A DNA stretch of 64,000 nt. Origin: Desmodus rotundus. Its lineage: Eukaryota > Chordata > Mammalia > Chiroptera > Phyllostomidae. The first letter of the stretch is position 1; the number at the start of each line of letters is the position of its first letter. Under the pieces are notes generated by a model, which was not told the origin of the DNA, did not search any database, and saw only the letters and a program-made list of their open reading frames with translations. Both the position numbers and the translations under genes were made by a program. The stretch covers positions 81,619,161 to 81,683,160 of the forward strand of contig NC_071391.1 in the NCBI RefSeq assembly GCF_022682495.2, in the 5' to 3' direction. Shown piece by piece: positions 44,715-55,869 of this stretch.

Positions 44715-46081
44715 ATTTTTTAAATATATTTACTGATTATGCTATTACAGTTGTCCCGTTTCCCCCCCTTCACTCCACTCCATCCTGCCCACCCTCTCCC
44801 TCTCACATTCCCCCACTATAGTTCATGTCCATGGGTCATACTTATAAGTTTTTGGCTTCTACATTTCCTATACTATTCTCACCATCCCCCTGTCTGTTTT
44901 CTACCTACCATTTATGCTACTTATTCTCTGTACCTTTCCCCCTCTCTCCCACTCCGACTCCCCTGTTGAAAACCCTCCATGTGATCTCCATTTCTGTGGT
45001 TCTGTTTCTGTTCTAGTTGTTTGCTTAGTTTGCTTTTGTTTTTGTTTTAGGTGTGGTTGTTAGTAACTGTGAGTTTGCTGTCATTTTTACTGTTCATATT
45101 TTTTATCTTCTTTTTCTTAGATAAATCCCTTTAACATTTCATATAATAAGGGCTTGGTGATGATGAACTTCTTTAACTTGACCTTATCTGAGAACCACTT
45201 TACCTGCCCTTTCATTCTGAATGATAGCTTTGCTGGATACAGTAATCTTGGATGTAGGCCCTTGCCTTTCATGACTTGGAATACTTGTTGCCAGCCCCTT
45301 CTTGCCTGTAAGGTCTCTTTGGAGAAATCAGCTGACAGTCTTATGGGAACTCCTTTGTAGGTAACTGTGTCCTTTTCTCTTGCTGCTTCTAAGATTCTCT
45401 CCTGTTTAATCTTAGGTAATGTAATTATGATGTGTCTTGGTGTGTTCCTCCTTGGGTCCAGCTTCTTTGGGACTGTCTGAGCTTCCTGGACTTCCTGGAA
45501 GTCTATTTCCTTTGCCAGAGTAGGGAAGTTCTCCTTCATTATTTGTTCAAATAAGTTTTCAATTTTTTGTTCTTCCTCTTCTCCTTCTGGCACCCCTATA
45601 ATTCGGATGTTGGAATGTTTAAAGATGTCCTGGAGGCTCCTAAGCCTCTCCTCACTTTTCTGTATTCTTGTTGCTTCATTCCTTTCTGGTTGGATGTTTC
45701 TTTCTTCCTTCTTGTCCCCACCGTTGATTTGAGTCCCAGTTTCCTTCCCATCACTATTGGTACCCTGTACATCTTCCTTTGTTTCTCTTAGCACAGCCTT
45801 GATTTTTTAATCTAATTTGTGACCAAATTCAACCAATTCTGTGAGCTTCCTGATTACCAGTGTTTTGAACTGTGCATCTGATAGGTAGGCTATCTCTTCA
45901 TTGCTTATTTGTATTTTTTCTGGAGCTTTGATCTGTTCTTTCATTTGGGCCATTTTTTTTGTCTTGGTGCGCCTGTTATGTAAAGGGGCAGAGCCTTAGG
46001 TGTTCCCGGGGGTGGGGTAATGCTGGTCGCTGTGCTGTGACACTGTACGTGGGGTGAGGGGCTGAGAGGGAGCAATGGTGC
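44715..46081 (-). mobile_element. 5'-truncated ORF1-only LINE (HAL1-like), copy C
   Basis: Minus strand: a short remaining 5' UTR piece (45960-46081), ORF1 at 45953-45117, 3' UTR with G-rich segment, tail at 44715. It follows copies B and D closely and again lacks ORF2. The 5' edge is abrupt at about 46081 (gggagcaatggtg then host LTR). No clear duplication was seen, perhaps because it landed in the A-rich tail of a SINE. Confidence 0.83.
45117..45953 (-). pseudogene. LINE-1-type ORF1 protein, copy C, one nonsense codon
   Basis: ATG at 45951-45953 directly after an eight-A run. Codon GAA of the sister copies is TAA at 45807-45809; from there the frame is open for over 225 codons to TAA/TGA after LKGFI at 45117. 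RRM start NIRIIGVPEGEEEE and the C-terminal landmarks RRNTPRH, IRLSADFS, ETLQARR and YPAKLSF are intact. The lesion is different from those of copies B and D. Confidence 0.85.
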
Positions 46082-46402
46082 TGACATGCCATGAGGACAC
46101 TTAAACTGCCCTTTGGAATGGTCTCTGACATAAACTCCTGAAGTCTTCTGCCACAAACCAGCATTAACCTGCCAGGTGTGTGAGGGAGCCAGCTCCAAAG
46201 CAGCTCCTCCAGCCCCAATCTCACCTTCAGATGATGAAGCCCAAGTAGACACCTGCACTAGAACCTCATGAAAAACACAGAGCCAGAACCTCAAAGCTAA
46301 GCTGCTCCCCAATTATTGACTTACAGGAACTGTGAAGTAATTTCTCATTTTTAAACTAGTGGGTTTTGACGTAATTTTTACACACCAATAGATAATTAAT
46401 AT
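46082..46402 (+). mobile_element. Old MaLR-type LTR, right part
   Basis: 'cttctgccacaaaccagcat', 'ctcctccagccccaatctca' and 'acttacaggaactgtgaag' follow the expected order for the 3' half of the LTR begun at 44388. Confidence 0.72.
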
Positions 46403-46539
46403 GGTCCCGAAAACACCTTTCTAATTTTATCTTTCAAACTCCTCCTGTGCTATATACTCCTATGATACTGAACCTCTAAGCCATTCCTTGGCACTTTCAG
46501 GAATTTATTTCTTTGTATGTGTTAATTCTGCTACTTACA

Positions 46540-46769
46540 CCCTGGGTGGTGTGGCTCAGTAGGTTGATTGCCAGCCTGCAAACTGAAAGGTCGCAGATTC
46601 AAATCTGGGTCAGGGCACATGCCTGGGTTGCAGTCCAGGTCCTCGTTTGGGGGATTACAAGAGGCAACCAATCAACAGTTCTCTTGTGCATTGATATTTC
46701 TCCCCCTCTCTTTCTCCCTCTATTCCCCTCTCTCTAAAAGACAAGTAAAATCTTTTTAAAAAAAAAAAA
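46540..46769 (+). mobile_element. VES-type tRNA-derived SINE
   Basis: 'accctgggtggtgtggctca', B-box-like 'ggtcgcagattcaaatctgg', then 'gggcacatgcctgggttgca' and 'gaggcaaccaatcaacagtt', a CT-rich body and a poly(A) at 46758-46769. Close to the VES consensus; no obvious duplication. Confidence 0.9.
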
Positions 46770-48570
46770 CAGAGTCCACTTCTGGCCCATAAGAACATTC
46801 ATTATTATCCCCACCCAGTAGAAATGTCGCTTCTTCCCATTGTAACAATTTATGCTCTTTCTCAGGTCATCTTGCCAGCCTCTTGCCCTTAAAATTTCCA
46901 ATCATAAATAGAAACCAGTTCTGACATCTCCTAAATCCCAGAGAGTAGGAAAAAAATTATCTAAGTAGTTATATTTAACCATCACCCCTTGGTCTCAGAC
47001 TTGTGTCTGAAGACAACAGGAAGCACCAGAACACCAAGAAGACCAGGAAGCAAGTTCTCTGCTTAGGTACTTCTCAGTGCAGAATTTAAGCTTGAAGGTG
47101 GGCATTCATGAGAGTTTTATTCCCTGCAGTATCACCAGCATTTCTACAATGCTGGCACAGAGCAGATACTCACCGAATGTTTGTTGAATGAATGAAGGTT
47201 AGCAAATTGGAGCCTACTAAAAGCATGCTACCTTGTCTCGAACTATACAGGCCTTCAGTAATGACTGCCTTGACCTGAAGGTGTGAACCAGATGCACGCT
47301 TACTTCAATGAAAATTTTCATTTCTTTGAATTGTTGTGAACAAAAAATCAGTTGCACGGTGTAAATATAGGAAAAATTAAAGGGTAGAATTGAAGATAAA
47401 CTGGAGTAAGATCTACTGTTCTTGAGAGATGGCTCTCTAATTTCTTACAATAGTTTTCAATAAATCCAAAGTTTGAATAGTCAAATATTTAAACACACAT
47501 TTAAGTATTTAAATAGCTGCAGTTATAAGAAATGTGTTTTCTCCATCTGGGCAAAGGGAGCAGACACCCAAAACAAGAGGCCACAATGTGACAAGCAAAA
47601 TCCAGGAGCAGGACATGCCTTCTCATCATTTTACCTCACATGAGGCACTGGACCAAATAGGTTCTAGCCTTAATTCCTCTCTGTAAACTCATCGCTGGCA
47701 AGTTTGTCTTACTCACTTGGTAAGTTTGAAAAGTCCTCACTAATTTCCAAGAAATTATGAGTAGTATACTGATTAAGTGGTGTGTGGTTTTCCATGCTGC
47801 AGTTGCTTTACTGCTATAAATTGGATGCAACACAACAGAAGAAAACTTATTTTCCTTACTCACACCAGGTTTTAATAAAATGTATAGGATTTGATTTTTG
47901 TAAGCATCAGTAACACTCCTAATAACAAATGTTCCCAAAATATATCCCTTTAACTGCACATAAATGTGCCTAAAGTAAACACACTCTATGCAATATATGA
48001 AGCCAAACCATCCATGACTCTTTCAAAATTGTTGTCTGCATAGAATATAGTCCCAGTGGAAAGCCATGTTTAAATAATAAAACTAATTTCCTGTTTTTGA
48101 TAAGCTAAACCCCCCAAAAGTCTCATATTTATATAGCTAAAACACAAATATTTTGAAAAACACTTTTGAAGGTAACTCTCTAGTGAACTTTATTTCTAAT
48201 TTCTGAATTCTTTTAGTTAACCTTACTGTAGAAGCAAAGATTATCAAGTGCTTCTGACTCTAGGTTCTGATTGCAGCTATCTGGGCCTCTTAAAGGACAG
48301 GAAGCAGAGGAAACTATTGACTCAGAAAAAAGACACCACATCAGGTTCATGGGACCCACAAATGAATAAGAACAAGCCCAGTCTCTCTCCCCGGGAGCTG
48401 TCATACCATCGAGAGGACCAGCCCACTACACAGGGTTCTGACCTCTTCTAAAAGGATGGCAGGGCCAGTGCCAACAGTTTTTAAGGAATTCGAGTCCTAG
48501 CCATGGAAAACTTTGGCTCCCCAACATATAATTATTCTCTGTTGTCTCATATGGTCTTTAACATATGAAG
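46770..48570. other. Unassigned stretch with LINE-2 fossil
   Basis: 47110-47200 (ctggcacagagcagatactc; gtttgttgaatgaatgaagg) is a LINE-2 3' end. The rest shows no recognisable repeat or exon. Confidence 0.5.
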
Positions 48571-50990
48571 GACTTCCAGTCAAGATGGTGTGGTACATAA
48601 ACTTGGCTTGCTTCCTCGTACAACCAAATCAAAATTACAACTAAACTGTAGAACAACCATTATTCAAAACCATCAGACATTGAGCTTAATGAAAGTCCTA
48701 CAACTACGTAATTAAAGAAGAAACTACATTGAGACTGGCAAGAGGGGCAGAGATGCCTAATCGGCTGGTCCCAAACCCACATGTGGTATATAAAAACTGG
48801 GAGGGATACCTAAGAAGTGATGGGGCCCAGCCCCACACCAAGACCCCTAGCCCAGGGTTCCAGTGCCAGAAAGATAAATCTCCATAACTTCTGGCTATAA
48901 AAACCAGTGAGATTTGAGGCTGTGGAAGACAGAAACTGCGGGAATCCCAGGCAATTCCCCTTAAGGAGCCCACACATAGACTTTCTCAGACTCATTCCCT
49001 CTGAGACCCAGTGCCAGGGCAGCAGATTTAAAGGCACCAGAGATATACAGGGAGGAACTGTATTGTCTGGCATCAGAGTGAGAGGTGGTGGACAGTTTCC
49101 TTCCTGACAGACGTGTTAGCAGAGGCCAATGTTCCTTTTCTGAGCCCTTTCCCCATAGAGCCAGCAGGTGGGTGCCATATCTGAGAGTCCATCAACCTGT
49201 TTGCCCCACCCTGGTGATTCCCTGAGGCCCTGCTTCACCTAACTTTCAAGATCCCCAAGGTTTTTTCAGTGGCTTTTCCATATGAATGGCTTGTCTTGGC
49301 CCATGCTTTAGATTTTCCTAAATTCTCTCAAACAAGCAACATATGACTTCAGCAACCCTTGTACCTCTTGCTAAGCTGTGCCAGGCCCAATACTAGCAGC
49401 AATGGGCCACAGTTCACATCTTGGCCTCTCCTGGGCAACTCCAAGCCCAGCACAAGTAGCAGCCATCTGGAGATTTTTTTGTAGCTCATGCTGTGTGACC
49501 TCAGAAACAACACAGGTGGTAGCTGAACTTGGACATTCCAAAAGCAATCAAGGCTCAACTACAAGAGGAAGGTATACACAGCTCACACATGGGGGTACAC
49601 CTTGAATACTCAAATTGGGTAATAGGGGAGGCTGTGCCACTGGACATCACAGGACATCTACTATATTAAGCCACTCTATCAAGCCTGGGAGATGTAGTAG
49701 CTCTACCTAATACATAAAAGCAAACACAGGGAGCCTGCCAAAATGAGGAGTCAAACAAACACGGTCCAAATGAAAGAACAGAACAAAAGTTCACAAAAAG
49801 AACTACACACAATGGAGGAAAGCTATCTATCAGATGCAGAGTCCAAAACACTGGTTATAAGAATACTAAGGAACTTAGTGAGGACCTCAACAGCATAAAA
49901 AAGATCTAGTCAGAAATGAGGGATACACTAATTAAAATAAAGAAGAATTTACATGGAATTGACAGTAAAGGAGATGAAGCCGAGAATCAAATCAGCGATT
50001 TGAAACATAAGGAAGCAAAAAACAACAATCATAACAGCAAGAAGAAAAAAGAATCCAAGAAAATGAGGACAGTGTAAAAGAGCCGCTGGGACAGCTTCAA
50101 GCATTACAACATTTCACATCATAGGGGTGTCCGGAGGAGAAGAGAAAGAGCAAGGAATTGCAAATGTACTTGAAAAAACAGTGAAAGAAAACTTCCCTAA
50201 CTTGGTGAAGGAAACAGACATACAAGTCCAGAAAGCACAGAGAGTCTAAAGCAAAATGTACTCAAAGGAGCCCACTCCAAGACACATAATAATTAAAATG
50301 CTAAAGGACAAATACAAAGAGAGAGTCTTAAAAGAGAAAAGCAGTTAGTTACCTATACAGGAATTCCCATTAGACTGTCAGCTGACTTCTCAACAAAAAC
50401 TTTGCAGGCTAAAAGGGATTGGCAAGAAATATTCAAAGTGATGAAAAGCAAGGACCTACAACCAAGATTACCATACCCAGCAAAGCTATCATTTAGAATT
50501 GAAGAACAGATAAAGAGCTTCCCAGACAAGAGAAAGCTAAAGGATTTCATCATCACCAAACCAATATTATATGAAACATTAAAGGCTCTTCTTTAAGAAG
50601 AATATCAAAAATGTGAACAATAAAATGGCAATAAATACATGTCTATCAACAATTTAATCTAAAAAAACAAACAAACAAACAAGCAGAACAGAAACAGAAT
50701 CATAGATACTGAGAACGTTGTGATGATTGCCAGATGGGAGAAGGGTCAGGGGGATGGGTGAAAATGGTAAAGAGTTTAAGTACAGATTGTTAGTTACAGA
50801 TAATCATGGGGACATAAAGTACAGCATAAGAAATAGAGTAGCTAAAGAACTTATATGCAGGACCCATGGACATGGACAGTGGTGTGGGGATTGCCTGAGG
50901 GATTGGGGGAGGAGCTGGAAAGAGGGAGGCAAAGGGGGAAAATTGGGACAATTGTAATAACATAAGTAATAAAATATGATTTAAAAATAT
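48571..50990 (+). mobile_element. Older ORF1-only LINE (HAL1-like), copy E
   Basis: It starts with the L1-type head (gacttccagtcaagatggtg), has 1.2 kb of 5' UTR alignable with copy A, a broken ORF1 at 49743-50596, and a 3' UTR of about 390 bp. The first part of that 3' UTR (acaataaaatggcaataaat through 'taaagtacagcataagaaat') matches copy A, but from about 50842 (aaagaacttatatgcaggac) it matches the young copies B and D. No ORF2. The flanks (tttaacatatgaag and tttaaaaatataagaag) may be a decayed duplication. Confidence 0.78.
49743..50596 (+). pseudogene. LINE-1 ORF1 remnant of copy E
   Basis: Starts atgaggagtcaaac like copy A. The C-terminal quarter is the best preserved: from 50402 one frame reads MQAKRDWQEIFKVMKSKDLQ and on to a normal end at 50596, with YPAKLSF conserved. 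Upstream it has several stops and shifts. Length (about 284 codons) is close to the young copies and shorter in the coiled coil than copy A. Confidence 0.72.
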
Positions 50991-51545
50991 AAGAAGGAAA
51001 CAAAATATATAGGAAGATGTTCAATGTGATGAGCAATTAAATATGAATTAAAACAAAATCCATCATTTTCAATATTATCATATTAGCAAAAATTTTTAAA
51101 TTGTAAGCCTAATAATATGAGAATTCTCACACAGTGATGGACTGTACATTGGTACAGCCACAGTAAACAGCAATTTTGAAAAAAAAAAAGCCTGGTGGAA
51201 GATAAACATGCCCAGAAATACTACTTCTAGATACACATACACAGAAACAAACATTGCAAAGTTGATTTCATTATTGTTTATACCAGTATACTGGTATAAA
51301 CAGAAAATGTCCATCAACAGACAAACAGAAAATTGATTTTGGCTTATTAATACACTGAAATGGTATATAGCAATTGAAATATATCTACAAAAAATAAAAA
51401 CATGAATTTGGATAAAGTTTGTTTACGGGGTAAGAAGGGCTAATGGGGCAGAGGATGGGTACAAATGGTCTTCATCTGTATCTACTATGTTTTATTTATT
51501 ACTTTAAAAAGGAAAGAAGGAAATGTGAAATAAGGCAAAAGAGTT
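50991..51545 (+). repeat. Old L1M 3' UTR
   Basis: 'gaagatgttcaatgtgatga', 'acacagtgatggactgtaca' and 'gaaaatgtccatcaacagac' follow the L1M 3' region in plus orientation. A 28-bp perfect palindrome lies inside at 51275-51302. Confidence 0.72.
51275..51302. repeat. 28-bp perfect palindrome
   Basis: The left 14 bases (tgtttataccagta) are followed immediately by their exact reverse complement (tactggtataaaca). There is no spacer. Confidence 0.95.
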
Positions 51546-53122
51546 AAACATGAGGAACAGGTAAATTTTTAAAAACAGGAAAAATATGTTTACTCATTTT
51601 TTGGCAATGAGGTTAGAAACCTTAGATAACTTAAAGACTGCAAATAATCTCCTAACAATGTAAGTATTGTTTTAGAAAAAAGAAAGATGGTTGGCAGTTA
51701 TTCAGTTAATGTATCAGTATTAGACATTTAAACTGAAAATCTGCATAAAATTAATTCATCTGCAGAATAAGTTATTCTTGGGCATTTAAAATTGGTCATA
51801 ATTACCAAAGAGCAGTCAAGTCCACACTTCACTTTGTGCTATGTGGAAACAATCTTATGCAAGTACAAATCTCCAAAATGTTCAACAACAAAAAAGTAAT
51901 TTGTTTCTACACCTGGTCTTACTTAAGGAGAGTAATGCTTTATTTATTTAACATCATTGTGAAATGAAGTGTTTCAAATAATTTTACGCCTTTAAGTGCC
52001 AAGACTTTTTTATTAATAATTTTAACCACTTGGATTAGAATCATTTTTGGAAAGCTATTACACATTTGGATGTTTTTCTCCCCTTTCTTAACACAGCAGA
52101 CAGAATATGATTAAGGTTTCCATATTGACCTGGGGTCAAGGTCAGTTAGGCTCCTAATCTCATTTTCTCTTATAATTCCAAAGGACCTTTGTTCACTTTT
52201 GTCTTCTGGAAATATACATATAATAGTAGTTTCCTATATACTTTGGGCTACTAAACAATTTATGAATGTTTCTCTAGAAAATTACCCCTTTCCATATCCA
52301 CTTAAGCCATTACTTCAGTCAGTTTCACTAAGCTTGAGCAACATCTATTCCTAAGCACACATGTGCCAATACCCCTTTATTTCCGCAGTGCTCCTGACTG
52401 ATCTGGTCCATGTTTTACAATTATCTTCCACAAAATCCAAAGCAGTAATCCATACGTAAGGACTGTTTATCCTGGCAGTGAATGACTACAAGCCTGAGGG
52501 CTTTAATGGTTGTGCCTGTTTTAAGCCTATGTCCTCCTCTACTGTTGGGTTGTCAGCCTCTGGTGGCGTTTTTAGTCCCTTTTGCTAATTTGCTGATCAT
52601 GATCCATCTAGGAAATTAGGTAATTTATTTCGAAGTAAGAATAAATATGCTGTTACTGACAGGCTAGGGTCTTTCCTGTGGAGGAAATGTGTTAACGTGG
52701 GTGCATGAACCATTTTTTAAGCTCGGCATGTGTGTCTGTTTCCTGCCCCAGATAACTGAGGCTCTCGACGCTCCCTCTGAGATGGTGAGCTGCCGCTAAG
52801 CACGGGACCACTGTTTGCAAGTCCAAGGTGAATCAATCTTGGTGGCTTATTTGCACCATTGTAGAATTTGCCCATCTTTTGATTGCTCCTCTGCACAGAC
52901 AAGGTGGCATTTGATATGAGTTTTTTTCTTATTCTTTAAAAATTTCAGATAAAATTCTGGTACTCAGAGAGTTTTCTTAAAGGACTCCTGACAAAAAGGT
53001 AGCAAAAGCACCCATTGTCGTTACTATTCCATACTAGATTTTATAAGTTGCCTACCAGCATTTATTTAATTCTATTTACTTTTAAATAAAGAAAGTTAGA
53101 AGTAGACATTCTACTCTCTGAA
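51546..53122. other. Unassigned non-coding stretch
   Basis: No repeat or exon recognised in about 1.6 kb. Part of it (51900-52700) looks like complex single-copy sequence. Confidence 0.35.
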
Positions 53123-53237
53123 CCAATGGTCAGCAAATTACAGCCTGCAGGTCAAATGCTGGCAGTTTTTATGACTAAAATTTTATTAGGACTCAGCTCA
53201 TTAGTTTACATATAATCTGTGATTGCTTTCACGCTAC
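53123..53237 (+). repeat. hAT-Charlie-type transposon fossil, left part
   Basis: 'caatggtcagcaaattacag', 'cctgcaggtcaaatgc' and 'tgattgctttcacgctac' follow a common mammalian hAT repeat. It resumes at 54874 with 'aatggcagagttgaatggtt' and 'aagcctaaaatattatt'. Confidence 0.72.
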
Positions 53238-54045
53238 TGTTGGGAACTGCCCCGCCTGGTTTCAGAAGCTGTAACCCCCCATGGCTAAGGCTGAGTAGAC
53301 ACTTTGGGACCATAAGCCACTAAGGAGACAAAGCTTATCTCCCTGGCAAGGGTGCTGCCTCTGCCCCCTTTTACTTCACCCTGCTTGGCCCCAGGTGGAT
53401 GACTGGTTAGCCAATGACATGTAAGATTCCTCAAGGGAGGGACAACCTAAGACAGGCACAGTCTCGAAGGGGCCCTTAGGGAAGGACTTGGGGGACTATA
53501 GAAAAAGGGGGTGATGGAACTTCGCCCCTTGGCTTTGACATATCCTGAGTGCAACAAGTCTCCTAATCTCTTGGTTGCCTTACTCACCCTGCCTGACTTA
53601 AGCCTGAAACACTGCCGGAGGTGGGTGCAGCGTGTGCTGGAAAGGGCAGGTTCCCAGGGGCAATCAGGGCTAAGAAAGAATGCATAAAATCCTGTGAAAC
53701 CTGCTTTACTAATACCCTCAATTTAAATGATAAGGGTCCAAGCATAGAATGAATTTGTTTCCCCAAAGTTTTATGGCCCTTTAGCTATCTGACCCTGACT
53801 CAGAATAAGCCCTCATAGTTCTTTGAATGGTATCTATTGTTTGATCCTAACTGCCTGACAATGATTGATGAGCTTTACCTGTATTCCTGTGAAAATTGAA
53901 CCCAACAAAGGCCCATTGAGGAAAAGGCTCTTGGCCCTTCTCCTTTGAGAGGTCAGCCACCTTCCCTCCCCAAGCAGATCATGTTCTTGGTAGACTTGTT
54001 CTCATCTGTGGAGGACAGTGGGGCTCTGCAGGTGGAGCCCCTCCC
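53238..54045 (+). mobile_element. Endogenous retroviral LTR 1 of a back-to-back pair
   Basis: 808 bp starting tgttgggaactgcc and abutting the next LTR at 54046. The left flank carries cgctac (53232-53237), which with tgctac at 54868-54873 looks like a 6-bp target duplication around the whole pair, the difference being a CpG-to-TpG change. No primer-binding site, gag, pol or env intervenes. Its 3' edge lacks the terminal 'aca' seen in LTR 2. The polyadenylation signal is decayed (cccaacaaaggccc). Confidence 0.8.
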
Positions 54046-54867
54046 TGTTGGGAACCGCCCTGCCTGGTTTCAGAGGCTGTACCCCCTCATGGTTAAGGCT
54101 GAGTCAGAGTTGGGACCATAAGCCACTAAGCAGACAAAGCTTGTCTCCCTGGCAGAAGTGCCACCTCTGCCCACTTCACCCTGCTTGGCCCTGAGCTTGG
54201 CCAGTTAGCCAACGATGGGTAAGAATCCTCAAGGGAGGATCAACCTAAGACAGGCTCTGGTCACGGAAGAGGCCCGCAGGGAAGGACTCGGGGGGCTGTG
54301 GAAAAAGGGGGGTGATGGACCCTCACCCCTCGGCTTTGAAATAGCCTGAGTCCTCATTCTGTCTGCAAGAAGTCTCCTAATCTCTTGGCTGCCTTACTTC
54401 CCTTGCTTGACTTAAGCCTGAAGCAATAACAGAGGGCAGTGCAGTCCTGTGCTGGGAGGGGCGGATTCCCTGGGGAATCAGGCCTAACAAAAATACATAC
54501 ATTCCTGTGAAACCTACTTAATTTGTACCCTAGGTTTAAGAGATAAGGGTCCAGACCTGAGATGAGTCTGGTGCCTAAAGTTTTATGGCCCTCTAACTAA
54601 TTGGCTGTAACTCAGAATAAGCCCTCAGAGTTCTCTGTAAATCATGTATTGTTTAACCCTTACTGGCTGACAGTGATTGATGAGCTTTATCCATATTCCT
54701 ATGCGAATGAACCTAATAAAAGCCCCTGGAGAGAGAGTATCTGGGCCCTTCTCCCCTTGAGAGAAGCGGCCACCTTTCCTCCCCAAGCAGATCATGTCTT
54801 GGTAGTCTTATTCTTCATCCGTGGCGGACCCGGGGGGCTGCGTTAAAGCCCCCCGACACCTCCCACA
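54046..54867 (+). mobile_element. Endogenous retroviral LTR 2 of a back-to-back pair
   Basis: 822 bp starting tgttgggaaccgcc and ending cctcccaca. It aligns along its whole length with LTR 1, with differences at very roughly one position in seven by eye and small indels. AATAAA is present at about 54714-54720 (cctaataaaagcccc). TG...CA ends and 6-bp flanks fit a betaretrovirus-like (class II) element, but the family is not recognised. Confidence 0.8.
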
Positions 54868-54873
54868 TGCTAC

Positions 54874-54960
54874 AATGGCAGAGTTGAATGGTTGAGACAT
54901 TGAGTGTTTGCCCCAGAAAGCCTAAAATATTATTTTAAAAAGTTAACCTACCCTTGATCT
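54874..54960 (+). repeat. hAT-Charlie-type transposon fossil, right part
   Basis: Continuation of 53123-53237 on the far side of the LTR pair. Confidence 0.68.
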
Positions 54961-55783
54961 AAGCTAACTAGTTATTCTTACCTAAAAAAAATTATTTCCA
55001 CAAAGAGGTGAATTCCAACAATATCTTTCTTTTCAAAATGCAAACATGGAAAAAATGGAAAATAATGGATTAGTGAGCAAATGCCTAGTCATTTCTGAGC
55101 TACTTTAATATTACTGGTCAATTCATAACAGCTGCCATTGTTTCCCCTGGACAAGGGCAGTTATACAAGCCCCTCACAAGGCATCTTGATGACGTCTCTC
55201 TGAAGAAAAGCGCATAGGACAGTGCACGTTACGATTTTGTCTCAGACACAATATTAGATAAGAGATAGAAAAGTCCTTAAATAATAATTATGCTATACAA
55301 TTTAAGGCATAATTGATGCGGTATTAGACCCACAGTTTGGAAAAATTACAAACACTGAGAAATGGCTTGTAATTAACAGCCTGTAATGTTATTAAGACAA
55401 TCAAAATTTTATGTCTTTAAGAAAACAAAACTTAAATGTTACTTGGACCAACTTGCCCTATGTTAATCCAAATCCAAGAAATAACTATTAAAATGCTATA
55501 TGATTTCTACAATAATTATATGGTGGACACATATGTTGAATCGGCTCATTGAGTGGGGTTTCATTAAAACTTAACTTTTATTTTTGTCTCCCCAATGCCC
55601 TTTGAAACTATTCAGTGAATGAAGCTTTGCTCCTGCCCTAGCAGGTCTAATGAGTTTTTATTTCATTTTAGAGTAATGGACACTGCCACTGTCAAGAAAC
55701 AAAATACAGTCTCATTTCAAAAATAAGAATCCAGTTCGGGACTTTAATCAGCACTTCAATCTCCACTCAACCTTATACATGAG
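54961..55783. other. Unassigned non-coding stretch
   Basis: Nothing recognised. Confidence 0.35.
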
Positions 55784-55829
55784 TATAATGAGTGTAAGGT
55801 AATGAGTGTAATACCTTACACTCATTATA
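55784..55829. repeat. Perfect 18-bp inverted repeat with 10-base loop
   Basis: Arm 55784-55801 (tataatgagtgtaaggta) pairs exactly with 55812-55829. The loop (atgagtgtaa) repeats ten bases of the left arm, so the site combines a direct and an inverted repeat. Confidence 0.95.
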
Positions 55830-55869
55830 GTCCTTACTAAGGGCAGGTACTATTCTGTGTATTTTACCT

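Noticed and set aside
55784..55829. Rho-independent terminator or small RNA hairpin
   Set aside because: The window is mammalian, there is no promoter or U-run logic, and the hairpin is AT-rich with a repeat-derived loop. A pre-miRNA would need a longer imperfect stem.
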